Under the pieces are notes generated by a model. The model was given only the letters and a program-made list of their open reading frames with translations. It was not told the DNA's origin and ran no database searches. Positions 9,232-17,583 of a stretch of 64,000 nucleotides of DNA are shown here, piece after piece. Source of the stretch: Altererythrobacter lutimaris (GTDB lineage Bacteria > Pseudomonadota > Alphaproteobacteria > Sphingomonadales > Sphingomonadaceae); the NCBI RefSeq assembly GCF_013371495.1, contig NZ_JABWTA010000001.1:2873630-2937629 (forward strand), read 5' to 3'. A program made the position numbers and the translations under genes. Positions within the stretch are counted from its first letter, which is position 1, and the number at the start of each line of letters is the position of its first letter.

Positions 9232-10308
9232 ATGGCTGAACTCATGAAAGCTGCGATCTTTATAGAGCCGGGTCGGATCATACTGGGTGAAAAGCCCATT
9301 CCTGATGTCGGGCCTCTTGATGCGCTGATCCGCATCACGACCACTACGATCTGCGGAACCGATGTGCACATACTCAAAGGCGAGTATCCCGTCGAAAAGG
9401 GACTGACGATCGGCCATGAGCCAGTGGGGGTCATTGAGAAGCTTGGATCCGCTGTCACCGGGTATGAAGAAGGTCAACGTGTTATCGCAGGCGCGATCAC
9501 GCCGGCAGGGACATCTTACGCGTCACTGTGCGGTTGTCATGCGCAATGCGGTGCGCAAGGCAAGCATGGTTTCAAAGCGATTGGCGGCTGGCGCTTTGGC
9601 AATACAATCGATGGAGCACAAGCGGAATACCTGCTTGTCCCGGATGCCATGGCGAACCTAGCTCCTGTTCCCGATGGCCTGACTGATGAGCAGGTGCTGA
9701 TGTGCCCGGATATCATGTCGACCGGGTTTAGCGGTGCGGAATCGGGCAAGATCAAGATCGGTGATACCGTAGCGGTATTCGCGCAAGGGCCGATTGGGCT
9801 CTGTGCAACCGCTGGCGCGTACATGATGGGTGCAACAACGATCATCGGCGTCGAGACTGTACCAGAACGACAGGAGATGGCGCGCAAGATGGGCGCGACC
9901 CATGTTGTCGACTTCAACAAAGTCGACCCGGTCGATGAGATCATCAAGATCACCGACGGGCGAGGTGTCGATGTCGCAATCGAAGCGCTTGGCCTACAGG
10001 CAACCTTCGAAGGCGCGATGCGTGTGCTGCGTCCTGGCGGTACGCTGTCGTCGCTCGGTGTCTATTCAGGTGATCTCACGATCCCGCTTGAGCCATTTGC
10101 GGCTGGCCTTGGCGATCATACCATCCGCACCACGCTCTGCCCTGGCGGCAAAGAACGCATGCGTCGGCTCATGGATGTGGTTGCATTAGGCAGAGTCGAT
10201 GCAGGCCAATTGGTTACCCATCACTATCCGCTCGACTCGATCGAAGATGCTTATGAGCTTTTCTCGCACCAACGCGATGGTGTGCTGAAAGTGGCGATCA
10301 GGCCGTAG
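9232..10308 (+). CDS. Zinc-dependent alcohol dehydrogenase (medium-chain dehydrogenase family)
   Basis: 358 residues. The catalytic zinc ligands are visible as Cys41 (ICGTD) and His62-Glu63 (GHEPVGV), with a Rossmann nucleotide fold (VAVFAQGPIGLCATAGAYMM). The structural-zinc loop is incomplete: three cysteines (CGCHAQC) are present but the fourth is absent, as in the isopropanol/sorbitol-type branch. Likely NAD(P)-dependent oxidation of a short alcohol, or reduction of an aldehyde; the true substrate is not predictable. It has its own promoter region with site C, and it runs tail-to-tail with the next gene, overlapping by 11 bp. Confidence 0.87.
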   Translation: MAELMKAAIFIEPGRIILGEKPIPDVGPLDALIRITTTTICGTDVHILKGEYPVEKGLTIGHEPVGVIEKLGSAVTGYEEGQRVIAGAITPAGTSYASLCGCHAQCGAQGKHGFKAIGGWRFGNTIDGAQAEYLLVPDAMANLAPVPDGLTDEQVLMCPDIMSTGFSGAESGKIKIGDTVAVFAQGPIGLCATAGAYMMGATTIIGVETVPERQEMARKMGATHVVDFNKVDPVDEIIKITDGRGVDVAIEALGLQATFEGAMRVLRPGGTLSSLGVYSGDLTIPLEPFAAGLGDHTIRTTLCPGGKERMRRLMDVVALGRVDAGQLVTHHYPLDSIEDAYELFSHQRDGVLKVAIRP

Positions 10309-11512
10309 CGGGCCTCGGAGCGTCAACCGAAGCTGATGGTAAAGCGGTAAGCGCGCCGGTTGCCTGACGCAGCAGCGCGCCTAAACCAAACAGCATCGAG
10401 AACAGCATGACCAGCAAACCCAAGAGCGGGATCAAGGAAAGCGCAAACAGAATGGCGACGCCTGCCAATGGCCAGATGAATCTCTCCGCAGTGTTTCGGG
10501 GTGCATCTGACCTCTTCGAGACAACCCTCCGGCCGAGCATACCTACGAAATAGGCCGTTACGGCCACCGCTAGAGGTGTGAGAGCCAGCGAAGCCAAGAA
10601 GAGGAATATGGCAAGCGGGATGCCAAGAACTGTCCAGACCAGCAGAATTCCCATGACGGGCACTACAAAGGCGTAAAGTACGCCAATACCCAGCGCTCTG
10701 AGCGGCGTGGCATGCAGCATGTCCGAAGTGCGTTGCATCAAGCTGGGCAACACAAGGACCAGCAACGAGACAATCACGAAATAGCTGATCAGGATAGACA
10801 GGCTGAAATACACAAAGAATGATCCAAGTCCGGCGCCAGCCTCCTCCGGGTTGTAGCTTTCCCAAGCGGGAAGCTCAGTGCGGTCGCCTTCGATGACTGC
10901 TGATGGGTCAATTGTGAGGTCGTCTCCGCGATACAGGAGATCGCCTTGAAGCCGCGCGTTGGGGCCAATTACGATTTTGCTGCCAGAGAGTCTCGAGGTT
11001 CCCGCAACAGTTGAGTCCACGAAGATCTCGTTCGCTCCGATCCGTAAATCCTGGCCTACTGGCGCATTGAAACGTACTGTACCGCCAGTAACGATCGCTG
11101 TGCCGCCAATTTCGAAGCCTTCACCAGCTATGACTTCACCGCCAGCAGCGATCAGGTCATCTGCTACATTTGCGGCATTAAGCCGGACTTCCCCGCCGGC
11201 TGCGATCAGATCGCGGACCTCTGCGTTTGATACAGTGATATCGCCTCCAGTCAGGAACAGATGATCCGCACTTACACCCTTTGCTTCGACAGTGCCTCCA
11301 GCGGCAAACAGATCATCCGTCGTCCTTTGAGAAGCGACGATTTCTTCTCCAGAAAGGAATACCATCTCAGATTCGAATTCCTCGTCCACACTGATTGCTG
11401 AGCTGTCTGCTTGATCTTGTCCGATCGAGCTTGAAGGCAATGCGAGGGCTGCCAAGACGACCATGGCTGGAGCGGCAAGCTGTCTGATACTGCGGGCTTT
11501 TTCGAAAAGCAT
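10298..11512 (-). CDS. Exported bactofilin-like beta-helix protein with membrane C-terminus
   Basis: 404 residues. A signal peptide ends near residue 31 (SSSIGQDQ). Residues about 50-215 form a repeating pattern of short hydrophobic strands with Gly turns (DLFAAGGTVEAKG, DLIAAGGEVRLNA, DLIAAGGEVIAGE, RLSGSKIVIGPNA). This is the right-handed beta-helix repeat of polymer-forming (bactofilin-like) proteins. The C-terminal half has five or six membrane helices. Cytosolic bactofilins lack both the signal peptide and the membrane domain, so this is a periplasm-facing relative; an envelope-stress or scaffold role is inference. AGGAGG lies seven bases before the ATG, directly after an 18-bp palindrome. 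Confidence 0.75.
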   Translation of the reverse strand: MLFEKARSIRQLAAPAMVVLAALALPSSSIGQDQADSSAISVDEEFESEMVFLSGEEIVASQRTTDDLFAAGGTVEAKGVSADHLFLTGGDITVSNAEVRDLIAAGGEVRLNAANVADDLIAAGGEVIAGEGFEIGGTAIVTGGTVRFNAPVGQDLRIGANEIFVDSTVAGTSRLSGSKIVIGPNARLQGDLLYRGDDLTIDPSAVIEGDRTELPAWESYNPEEAGAGLGSFFVYFSLSILISYFVIVSLLVLVLPSLMQRTSDMLHATPLRALGIGVLYAFVVPVMGILLVWTVLGIPLAIFLFLASLALTPLAVAVTAYFVGMLGRRVVSKRSDAPRNTAERFIWPLAGVAILFALSLIPLLGLLVMLFSMLFGLGALLRQATGALTALPSASVDAPRPATA

Positions 11513-11528
11513 AGGGAATTCCTCCTGT

Positions 11529-11546
11529 TTTAGCGCATGCGCTAAA
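11529..11546. promoter_or_regulatory. Perfect 18-bp palindrome next to the ribosome-binding site of the bactofilin-like gene
   Basis: TTTAGCGCATGCGCTAAA is its own reverse complement. On the minus strand it ends 16 bases before the ATG at 11512, immediately in front of the AGGAGG ribosome-binding site. It could be an operator for a dimeric regulator, or a 5'-leader stem that affects translation. Confidence 0.5.
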
Positions 11547-11581
11547 TCTGCGAGGAGTCTGGGCGAGGGCGTCCGGATCCA

Positions 11582-11606
11582 ATATCCGTAAATAACCGGA
11601 GGTATG
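11582..11606 (-). promoter_or_regulatory. Candidate regulatory site upstream of the bactofilin-like gene (site D)
   Basis: On the minus strand it reads ATACCTCCGGTTATTTACG followed by GATAT, about 70 bp before the start codon. It matches site A upstream of the ABC exporter (ATACCT, CGG, then ATTTACG) with one base difference in spacing. Confidence 0.45.
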
Positions 11607-11669
11607 CTCTGATCGGTTAGAGCTAAGCTTTGCTCTCAACCAAGTGATTGAAATCAAGCAGCGAATGAA

Positions 11670-12458
11670 ATGAACTATGACCATGAGTTGAGCGCGCGCC
11701 GTCCCGAGGTCGCTGCTGTGTCGTCAGTCCTTGAGGTGGTTGAGATCTACAAGGCATTCGGACGTCGGGAGGTGCTTGAGGGTGTCTCTCTGCGGGTCGA
11801 GCAGGGGCAAGTGGTTGGCCTCTTCGGTCGCGACGGTGCTGGCAAGACAGTGACATTCTACTGCATTCTTGGTCTTGTGAAGTGCGATGCGGGCCGCATC
11901 ACTCTCAATGGACACGATATTTCACGCATTCCTTTCTATCGGCGGGCCTTGTTGGGGCTGGGATACCTCCCCGAACAGCCATCGATCTTCCGAGGATTGA
12001 CTGTCGCCGGCAACATCAGATCTATGCTCGAAGTCGTAGAGCCAAATGTTTCTGCGCGGGACCAGCGATTGGAAGAGCTGCTCTCCGATCTTCGAATCGA
12101 GCATTTGCGAGACGCGCCAGCCACATCCCTTTCTGGTGGGGAAAGGCGTCGCTGCGAAGTCGCGCGGGCTCTGGCGCTCGACCCCGCCTTTATCTTGCTC
12201 GATGAACCCTTTGCCGGGATCGATCCGCTTACGATCGCGAGCATCAAGGAGATGATCTTGGACTTCAAACGCCGCGGGATCGGTGTTTTGATAACGGATC
12301 AGAATGTGCCCGAAATGGTCGAGGTCATTGATTGCGCTTACCTTCTGGACGAAGGCTCGACCGTCTTTTCAGGTTCACCGGAACAGCTGCTTCACGACGA
12401 AACCGTGATCGCGCGTTACTTGGGGCGAGATGCCTTATCAGACAAACATGGCGCTTGA
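11670..12458 (+). CDS. LptB-like ABC ATPase with altered catalytic motifs
   Basis: 262 residues, most like LptB (the LPS transport ATPase): TFYCILGL after Walker A, YLPEQPSIFRGLTV, LSGGERRRCEVARAL and ILLDEPFAGIDP. Several key positions deviate. Walker A is GRDGAGKT (residues 53-60) instead of GPNGAGKT. The Q-loop reads PEQ instead of PQE. The switch histidine is Gln211 (LITDQNV instead of LITDHNV). The catalytic Glu179 is kept. No permease gene is adjacent. It may be a slow or regulatory paralogue of the housekeeping LptB. The stop is followed at once by degenerate IS6 sequence, so its original downstream partners may have been lost. The N-terminal 20 residues are not conserved, and the start is uncertain. 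Confidence 0.8.
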   Translation: MNYDHELSARRPEVAAVSSVLEVVEIYKAFGRREVLEGVSLRVEQGQVVGLFGRDGAGKTVTFYCILGLVKCDAGRITLNGHDISRIPFYRRALLGLGYLPEQPSIFRGLTVAGNIRSMLEVVEPNVSARDQRLEELLSDLRIEHLRDAPATSLSGGERRRCEVARALALDPAFILLDEPFAGIDPLTIASIKEMILDFKRRGIGVLITDQNVPEMVEVIDCAYLLDEGSTVFSGSPEQLLHDETVIARYLGRDALSDKHGA

Positions 12459-12770
12459 TGATTGAAGGAGCTAACGACGCGCGAGACGGTCCGGTTCTGG
12501 TAGAACAGGTTTGGTCCGATGTTCGCCGCCGATTTCAAATGGCAGCGCATCAGTCGGATGCGCGGGTTTAGACAGTGGTGCTAGCACCTCGACGAGATAT
12601 TCGTGACCCGGAGCGCCGAGTAGCGAACATCAACGGAGAGGCCCACTATTTGTGGCGCGCTGTCGCTCGTGAAAGCGAAATGCTTGAGAGCTACGCTACC
12701 AAATAGCGGGACAACAAGGCTGCGCTCAAATTCATGAAAAGGCGCTCAAGAAGCACAGCTACCCTTGACC
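12455..12770 (+). mobile_element. Degenerate IS6-family transposase fragment (middle part)
   Basis: Translation with frame changes gives LMIEGAND, then RETVRFW, stop, NRFGPMFAAD, QRISRMRGFRQW, HLDEIFV, then INGEAHYLWRAVARESEMLESYATK, stop, DNKAALKFMK and finally ALKKHSYP. This follows the order of an IS6 (IS26-like) DDE transposase from about residue 45 to 150, including the first catalytic Asp in HLDE and the second Asp region after YATK. At least three in-frame stops and several frameshifts show that it is dead. Neither the N-terminus nor the third catalytic Glu is present, and no terminal inverted repeats were recognised. Confidence 0.8.
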
Positions 12771-12793
12771 GGGAACAAGATGAACCCGGTCAA
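12765..12793 (-). terminator. Possible terminator hairpin after the TonB receptor gene
   Basis: TTGACCGGG and CCCGGTCAA form a perfect 9-bp stem with an 11-base loop, 24 bases downstream of the receptor stop on the minus strand. There is no clear T tract, so termination efficiency is uncertain. Confidence 0.5.
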
Positions 12794-12816
12794 AGTGCGC
12801 CTTTTGTGTTGGGCGG

Positions 12817-15408
12817 TCAGAAGCGGAAGGTTGCCTCCACCCCATAGGTGCGTGGGGCGCCGCGTGTGAAGTAGTCCTGATAGAACGCGTTCAAATTGAG
12901 GCCGTAGACGTAGTAGAACTTGTCCGTGAGGTTTTTGCCCCACAGGCTTACCGAGAACTGCTCGTCAAACGTATAGGTGGCTCGCGCATTGACCAGAACA
13001 TAGTCGGGGTTGCCGCACGCGATCTCGGGCGTTGCAAGCAAGACGATCGATGGCGCGGCGGGCTGGTCACAAGGATCCTGACCATACGAGCCAAATGGGT
13101 CGAAGAAATACTTGCCCATATATTGTGCGTCGGCGCGCAATTGCAGACGGTGCTTACCAGTGTCGAGGGCCGTCCACTCTACGCCTGCGCTTCCGGTCCA
13201 CTCAGGCGCATTCGGGAAGTCATTGCCGTTGATGTTGAGCGTCAGGCTCGAGGGATCGGTCGGATCGATCTCGTTTCCGGTATACTTGGTGTTGAGATAA
13301 CCCAGCGCTGCATCGAAGCGGACAGTGTCGCTGACCTGGAACGCCAGTTCTGCTTCACCGCCCCACACACGGCCGTCGGCCGCGCGCAGGAATGAGGTTG
13401 CCCCGATGATCTGGGCGATCTGCTGGTTCTTGTAGTCGTAATAAAACCCGGCAAGGTTGAGCTGAATGCGGTTGTCGAAGAAGCGGCTTTTCAGACCGAT
13501 CTCGAATGCATCCACCTCTTCCGGCTCAAGGAAGTAGACCTGGCTGATGTCCTGATAAGCGAGGCCATTGTATGTGCCGGAACGGTAGCCGCGGCTGTAG
13601 CTCGCGTAAGTGAGGATGTCCGGCGCGATCTCATAGTCCAAGACGATACGGCCTGAAAACTCGCCTGAGCTTTCCTCCTGATTGACTGGTTCGGCATTCG
13701 GATCGAACGGGAAGCTGTACGGAACGAGTGTGGCGATCGGCGTGACACCATCAAGCCCAAACAGCGTGGTCAGCGCATCTTCATAACGCACATCATCCCA
13801 AGTGTAGCGAAGCCCCAAGGTAACCGTTAGCTTGTCTGTCAGATCGTAAGCGGCCTCACCATAGATCGCTGTCGAGGGACGGGTAATGGTGAATAGCTGC
13901 TCGGCTAGGATTGGGCCGAAGGGCGGAGCGCCCGCTGCCGCACATGCGCCCTGGATAGCCACCCCCGCTGCCGTGTTAGTCAGGGCAACATCGGCATTGA
14001 AGGCAATCAGGCTGCGTGCATCGAAGTAGCCGCCCGGATTGACTACCACCGGATCACAGAAACCGGGGTCCGCAGGTGTTAGCGTCGGATCAAGCGCGAA
14101 GGCTGGCAACGTGCCCAAGGAATTGCCCACGGCAATCGGGATGTTGGAGAAATCGCCCGGGACGCCAGCGTCAAGTAGCAGTGGACGCAGGAAACCGAAG
14201 AAATCTGGCTCGTTCTGCGTGTCGATGCTGTCGCGGCCATAGTAGAACCCACCGATCAGGCTCAGCCGATCAGATTCGTAAGTCAGGCGGACATCCTGGT
14301 TGAAGTTCTCACTTTGCGAGTTGTAGCGGATCGCACAGATATCGATCGGCGAACCGTCGCAGTCGAATGGTGACAAACGGTACTTGCCTTCGTCATAACC
14401 AGTGATCGATGTGAGCGTTAGATTGTCGGTGAGATCAGCTTCAATCGTCAGCGATGCGCCGTAGCTTTCAGTGAAGTATTCGCCAGCTGTGTCTGCCTGG
14501 ATCTCGTTTTCGGCAAGCACCCGGCCGCCAAGTTCAGGGCGCGGGTCGAACCGTGAATAACCGCCTGCATTGGTCCGGCCTTCGAGATAGCCGATGCCAT
14601 AAGGAATATCCTGGCGCGGATCGTTTTCGGCGAAATAGCCCTTGATGTTGATATCGATCCTGTCGGTCGGCTTGAACCGAAACGAGAGGCGGCCGCCGAT
14701 GCTGTCGGAATTTGCAAAATCCTGATTGAGCGTCGGATTGAATGTGTAGCCGTCGCCTTTGGTGCGGGTAAACGCAAAGCGAACGCCCGCGACGTCTTCG
14801 GCCAGCGTCAACTCCACTGCCCCGTCGGTTTTGAGCGTATCGAAATTGCCGTAGCCGACCGTGAAATAGCCATTGGCGCCATACAGATCCGGCTTACGTG
14901 TGATGAAGTTGACAGCACCGCCGGTGGTGTTGCGGCCATAGAGCGTTCCTTGTGGACCGCGAAGGACTTCGACCCGTTCGAGGTCATAGAGCTGCTGGCC
15001 GTGGCTCGCACGGAAGCTCTGATAAACTTCATCCACGTAGACTCCGACTGGCGAGGCGGTGCTGGCAGAGAATTCATTAGCAACCGAGATGCCGCGAAGG
15101 CTGAAGTTCGGCTGAGTGTCCGAATAAGCGCTGGTCACCTGCAGGTTTGGCAGACTGCCCATGAGGTCGCTTGTTTCAGTAACGCCGCGCTGGATCAGGT
15201 CATCGGCAGAAAACGCCGAAATTGCGGCAGGCACTTCCTGCAGGTTTTCTTCGCGTTTTTGCGCGGTGACGACGATGACATTGAGGCCGCCGGCGTCGTC
15301 TGCTGCTTCGCCTTGTTCGGCATCCTGTGCGACCGCCGGGCTAGCGAGCAAAGCGAGGGCACTGCTGCTGGCAGATAATCCTGCAATCCATTTTGAGCGT
15401 TTGATCAT
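12817..15408 (-). CDS. TonB-dependent outer-membrane receptor of the P450 catabolic island
   Basis: 863 residues. The signal peptide ends at AVAQ/DAEQ near residue 27. A TonB-box-like segment (VIVVTAQKREENLQEVP) follows, then the plug domain (AISAFSADDLIQRGV... LRGISV... VEVLRGPQGTLYGRNTTGGAVNF) and the barrel, ending in the aromatic terminus ATFRF. TAQKREENLQEVP is typical of the sphingomonad receptor group often linked to aromatic or terpenoid catabolism. AAGGAG lies at a good distance before the ATG. It begins 34 bp after the acyl-CoA ligase gene and ends the minus-strand operon, so it probably imports the operon's substrate. Confidence 0.92.
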   Translation of the reverse strand: MIKRSKWIAGLSASSSALALLASPAVAQDAEQGEAADDAGGLNVIVVTAQKREENLQEVPAAISAFSADDLIQRGVTETSDLMGSLPNLQVTSAYSDTQPNFSLRGISVANEFSASTASPVGVYVDEVYQSFRASHGQQLYDLERVEVLRGPQGTLYGRNTTGGAVNFITRKPDLYGANGYFTVGYGNFDTLKTDGAVELTLAEDVAGVRFAFTRTKGDGYTFNPTLNQDFANSDSIGGRLSFRFKPTDRIDINIKGYFAENDPRQDIPYGIGYLEGRTNAGGYSRFDPRPELGGRVLAENEIQADTAGEYFTESYGASLTIEADLTDNLTLTSITGYDEGKYRLSPFDCDGSPIDICAIRYNSQSENFNQDVRLTYESDRLSLIGGFYYGRDSIDTQNEPDFFGFLRPLLLDAGVPGDFSNIPIAVGNSLGTLPAFALDPTLTPADPGFCDPVVVNPGGYFDARSLIAFNADVALTNTAAGVAIQGACAAAGAPPFGPILAEQLFTITRPSTAIYGEAAYDLTDKLTVTLGLRYTWDDVRYEDALTTLFGLDGVTPIATLVPYSFPFDPNAEPVNQEESSGEFSGRIVLDYEIAPDILTYASYSRGYRSGTYNGLAYQDISQVYFLEPEEVDAFEIGLKSRFFDNRIQLNLAGFYYDYKNQQIAQIIGATSFLRAADGRVWGGEAELAFQVSDTVRFDAALGYLNTKYTGNEIDPTDPSSLTLNINGNDFPNAPEWTGSAGVEWTALDTGKHRLQLRADAQYMGKYFFDPFGSYGQDPCDQPAAPSIVLLATPEIACGNPDYVLVNARATYTFDEQFSVSLWGKNLTDKFYYVYGLNLNAFYQDYFTRGAPRTYGVEATFRF

Positions 15409-15442
15409 GGCGTCTTCTCCTTAGAACCTTGATTTGATTTGT

Positions 15443-16981
15443 TTATGTGATCGTTGGACAGGGTGACTTCGCTCGCAGATCGAGCATTGTGCCCCCCTGG
15501 AGGCAGGCCTCTCGCAAGGCGGCCTTCTGGACTTTGCCGGTTTCCGTTCGTTCGATTTTCGCAAAGCGCCAGAGGCGTGGACGTTTGGGACCGGACAGAG
15601 AGCTTTTGAGCAAATCGGACAGTCGCTGAGCTACGGCCTCGTTGGAGGTTGCGTTGACGTCATTCAATTCGACAACCGCTGCGACCGCCTCCCCCAGATC
15701 TTGATCTGGCAGCCCAAAGACCGCGCAATCGGCAACCTGCGGCAGTTCCATCAAGGCGTTTTCGACTTCGCTTGGGTAAACGTTCACACCGCCGGAAATA
15801 ATCGTGAAATGGGCTCTGTCGGTCAGGTGCAGGAAGCCATCTTCATCGACATAACCAAGATCGCCCATGGTCGAGCGTCCCTGTGCGTCATGTACAGCGC
15901 GCGTCTTTGCCGGATCGCCGTGATACTCAAGACCGCCTTTGCCAGCGAAATAGACAGCACCACTTGCCAGCGGCGGAAGTTCTTGCCCTTGCTGATCCAG
16001 GATATGGACCGTGCAACCGAACGGCCTGCCAACGCTGCCAGGGCGTTCAAGCCATTCTTGCGATGTGATGTGCGTGAATCCAACGCTCTCTGTGCCGGAA
16101 TAGTATTCATGCAGGATCGGCCCCCACCATTCGATCATCGCCTGTTTGACACTCCGAGGGCAGGGCGCTCCAGCGTGAATGGCGACTTGGTGTGAGGAGA
16201 GATTAAAGCCTTGTCGCTCTTCATAGGGAAGCTGCAAAATGCGGGAAAACATGGTTGGAACCCACTGGCTATGCGTGATCTGCTCGCGCTCAATCAATGC
16301 CAAGGCTTCCGTCGGATCAAAGCGTTTCATCCCGACGACACAAGCGCCCGTCCGCAACAGGTTCATCGCAAAGCGCAGCGGCGCCGCGTGATAAAGAGGC
16401 GCGGGAGAAAGGAAGCGGGTATCGGATGAAAAGCCGAACAACTGCTCGCCGCGTTCTACTCGTTTCGCTTGCGAACCAAGCGGAGCAAGAGACAATGGGC
16501 GACGCACGCCTTTAGGCTTGCCTGTCGTTCCGGAGGTATAGAGCATATCTCCGCCTTCGATAGCGGCAGGAGCATCCAGAGATTTACTCGGCGGAGGTGG
16601 CGCGTCGAGCGCCATCACTAGGATGCTTTCGATGTCCTGAGATGCATTTCTCGCTAGGTCCGCATGAGCGGGGTCACAAACGAGGACCTTCGCGCCGCTG
16701 TCTTCGAGGATGTAGTTGACTTCGCCGGCTGTCAGGCGGGACGGCACTGGCAGGTAGTAAAGGCCGGAACGCTGTGCCGCCCAGCACAGGCCGAGAAACT
16801 CAGCGCGATTGTCAGCGAGGATTGCAACCACATCGCCTTGCTGCATTCCCCCATCGAACAGTCGGCAGGCCCAATCCGTACTGAAGCCATCGAGCGTTGA
16901 ATAGTTCCATCGCTGCGTGCCAATGACAATCGCTTCGCGGTCTGGCGTCTGAGACGCGATAAAGGTCGGATCGAACCTCAT
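15443..16981 (-). CDS. AMP-forming acyl-CoA synthetase (FadD/bile-acid-CoA-ligase-like)
   Basis: 512 residues. The AMP-binding P-loop is YTSGTTGKPKGV (near residue 150). EYYSGTES forms the adenine/acid pocket, the hinge aspartate lies in MGDLGYVDEDGFLHLTDR, and the C-terminal catalytic Lys lies in TGKVQKAALRE. It activates a carboxylic acid to its CoA thioester with ATP. HFTIISGGVNVYPSEVE and the overall shape resemble ligases acting on bulky or steroid-like acids, but substrate assignment is inference. It overlaps the upstream phosphatase gene by 4 bp (ATGA). In a P450-dehydrogenase-ligase cluster it would trap the oxidised product as a CoA ester for beta-oxidation. Confidence 0.9.
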   Translation of the reverse strand: MRFDPTFIASQTPDREAIVIGTQRWNYSTLDGFSTDWACRLFDGGMQQGDVVAILADNRAEFLGLCWAAQRSGLYYLPVPSRLTAGEVNYILEDSGAKVLVCDPAHADLARNASQDIESILVMALDAPPPPSKSLDAPAAIEGGDMLYTSGTTGKPKGVRRPLSLAPLGSQAKRVERGEQLFGFSSDTRFLSPAPLYHAAPLRFAMNLLRTGACVVGMKRFDPTEALALIEREQITHSQWVPTMFSRILQLPYEERQGFNLSSHQVAIHAGAPCPRSVKQAMIEWWGPILHEYYSGTESVGFTHITSQEWLERPGSVGRPFGCTVHILDQQGQELPPLASGAVYFAGKGGLEYHGDPAKTRAVHDAQGRSTMGDLGYVDEDGFLHLTDRAHFTIISGGVNVYPSEVENALMELPQVADCAVFGLPDQDLGEAVAAVVELNDVNATSNEAVAQRLSDLLKSSLSGPKRPRLWRFAKIERTETGKVQKAALREACLQGGTMLDLRAKSPCPTIT

Positions 16982-17583
16982 TCGGCGGCCTCTTGCCGCA
17001 GAGGGGCCAAATGCGCAGTCTCATTGACACTCACCACGGTCAGGCGATCAAGGTCACTTCCTGTTACGCGAGTTATCGAGCAATAATCTGGGACGAAGTT
17101 TGCAATCCCATCGAGCCCAAGCGCGTGCGTCAGCAGGATATTGATCGGAAAGCCATGTGTAAAAATCGCTATGGTCTGACGTTTGTATTCCGCGAAGATC
17201 GAACGATAACCATTGAGCGTCTCGGAAACAAATCGATCCCCATCAATGCCAAAATAGCCAATCGGATCAGTCAGAAACCGCTGCCATTCCGCGTCGCCTT
17301 TGGACCTGATCGTCTCGATGTTCCCGTACTGCCCGCCATAGCGATCGACTTCACCCAATTCCGGGATCACTCGCACATCCATGCCAGTGTTCTGGATCAG
17401 GGGACGAGCAGTGTGGTGCGCGCGATCAAGCCCTGAATGGATCGCGAGGTCGATTGTTTCACGCGCGAGATAATCGCAGACAAGCTGAGATTGCTCGCGT
17501 CCCATGGCAGACAGAGGCGGGTTCCCTGCGGTGCCTGTTGTTGCAGTATCAGGCTGGCCATGGCGCACGAGGATCAGACGCAT
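16978..17583 (-). CDS. Histidine phosphatase (phosphoglycerate mutase-like) family protein
   Basis: 201 residues. The phospho-accepting motif LVRHGQ (His8) is at the N-terminus, a second catalytic His lies in IFTHGFP, and IHSGLDRAHHTARPL and the acid ELGEVDRYGG are both present. The family removes phosphate from small molecules or acts as a mutase. Members appear in sphingomonad catabolic operons, but the substrate here is unknown. Its partner may be the APH-like phosphotransferase in the divergent arm, which would give a phosphorylation/dephosphorylation pair; this is speculation. It is fused by short overlaps to the genes on both sides. Confidence 0.83.
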   Translation of the reverse strand: MRLILVRHGQPDTATTGTAGNPPLSAMGREQSQLVCDYLARETIDLAIHSGLDRAHHTARPLIQNTGMDVRVIPELGEVDRYGGQYGNIETIRSKGDAEWQRFLTDPIGYFGIDGDRFVSETLNGYRSIFAEYKRQTIAIFTHGFPINILLTHALGLDGIANFVPDYCSITRVTGSDLDRLTVVSVNETAHLAPLRQEAAE

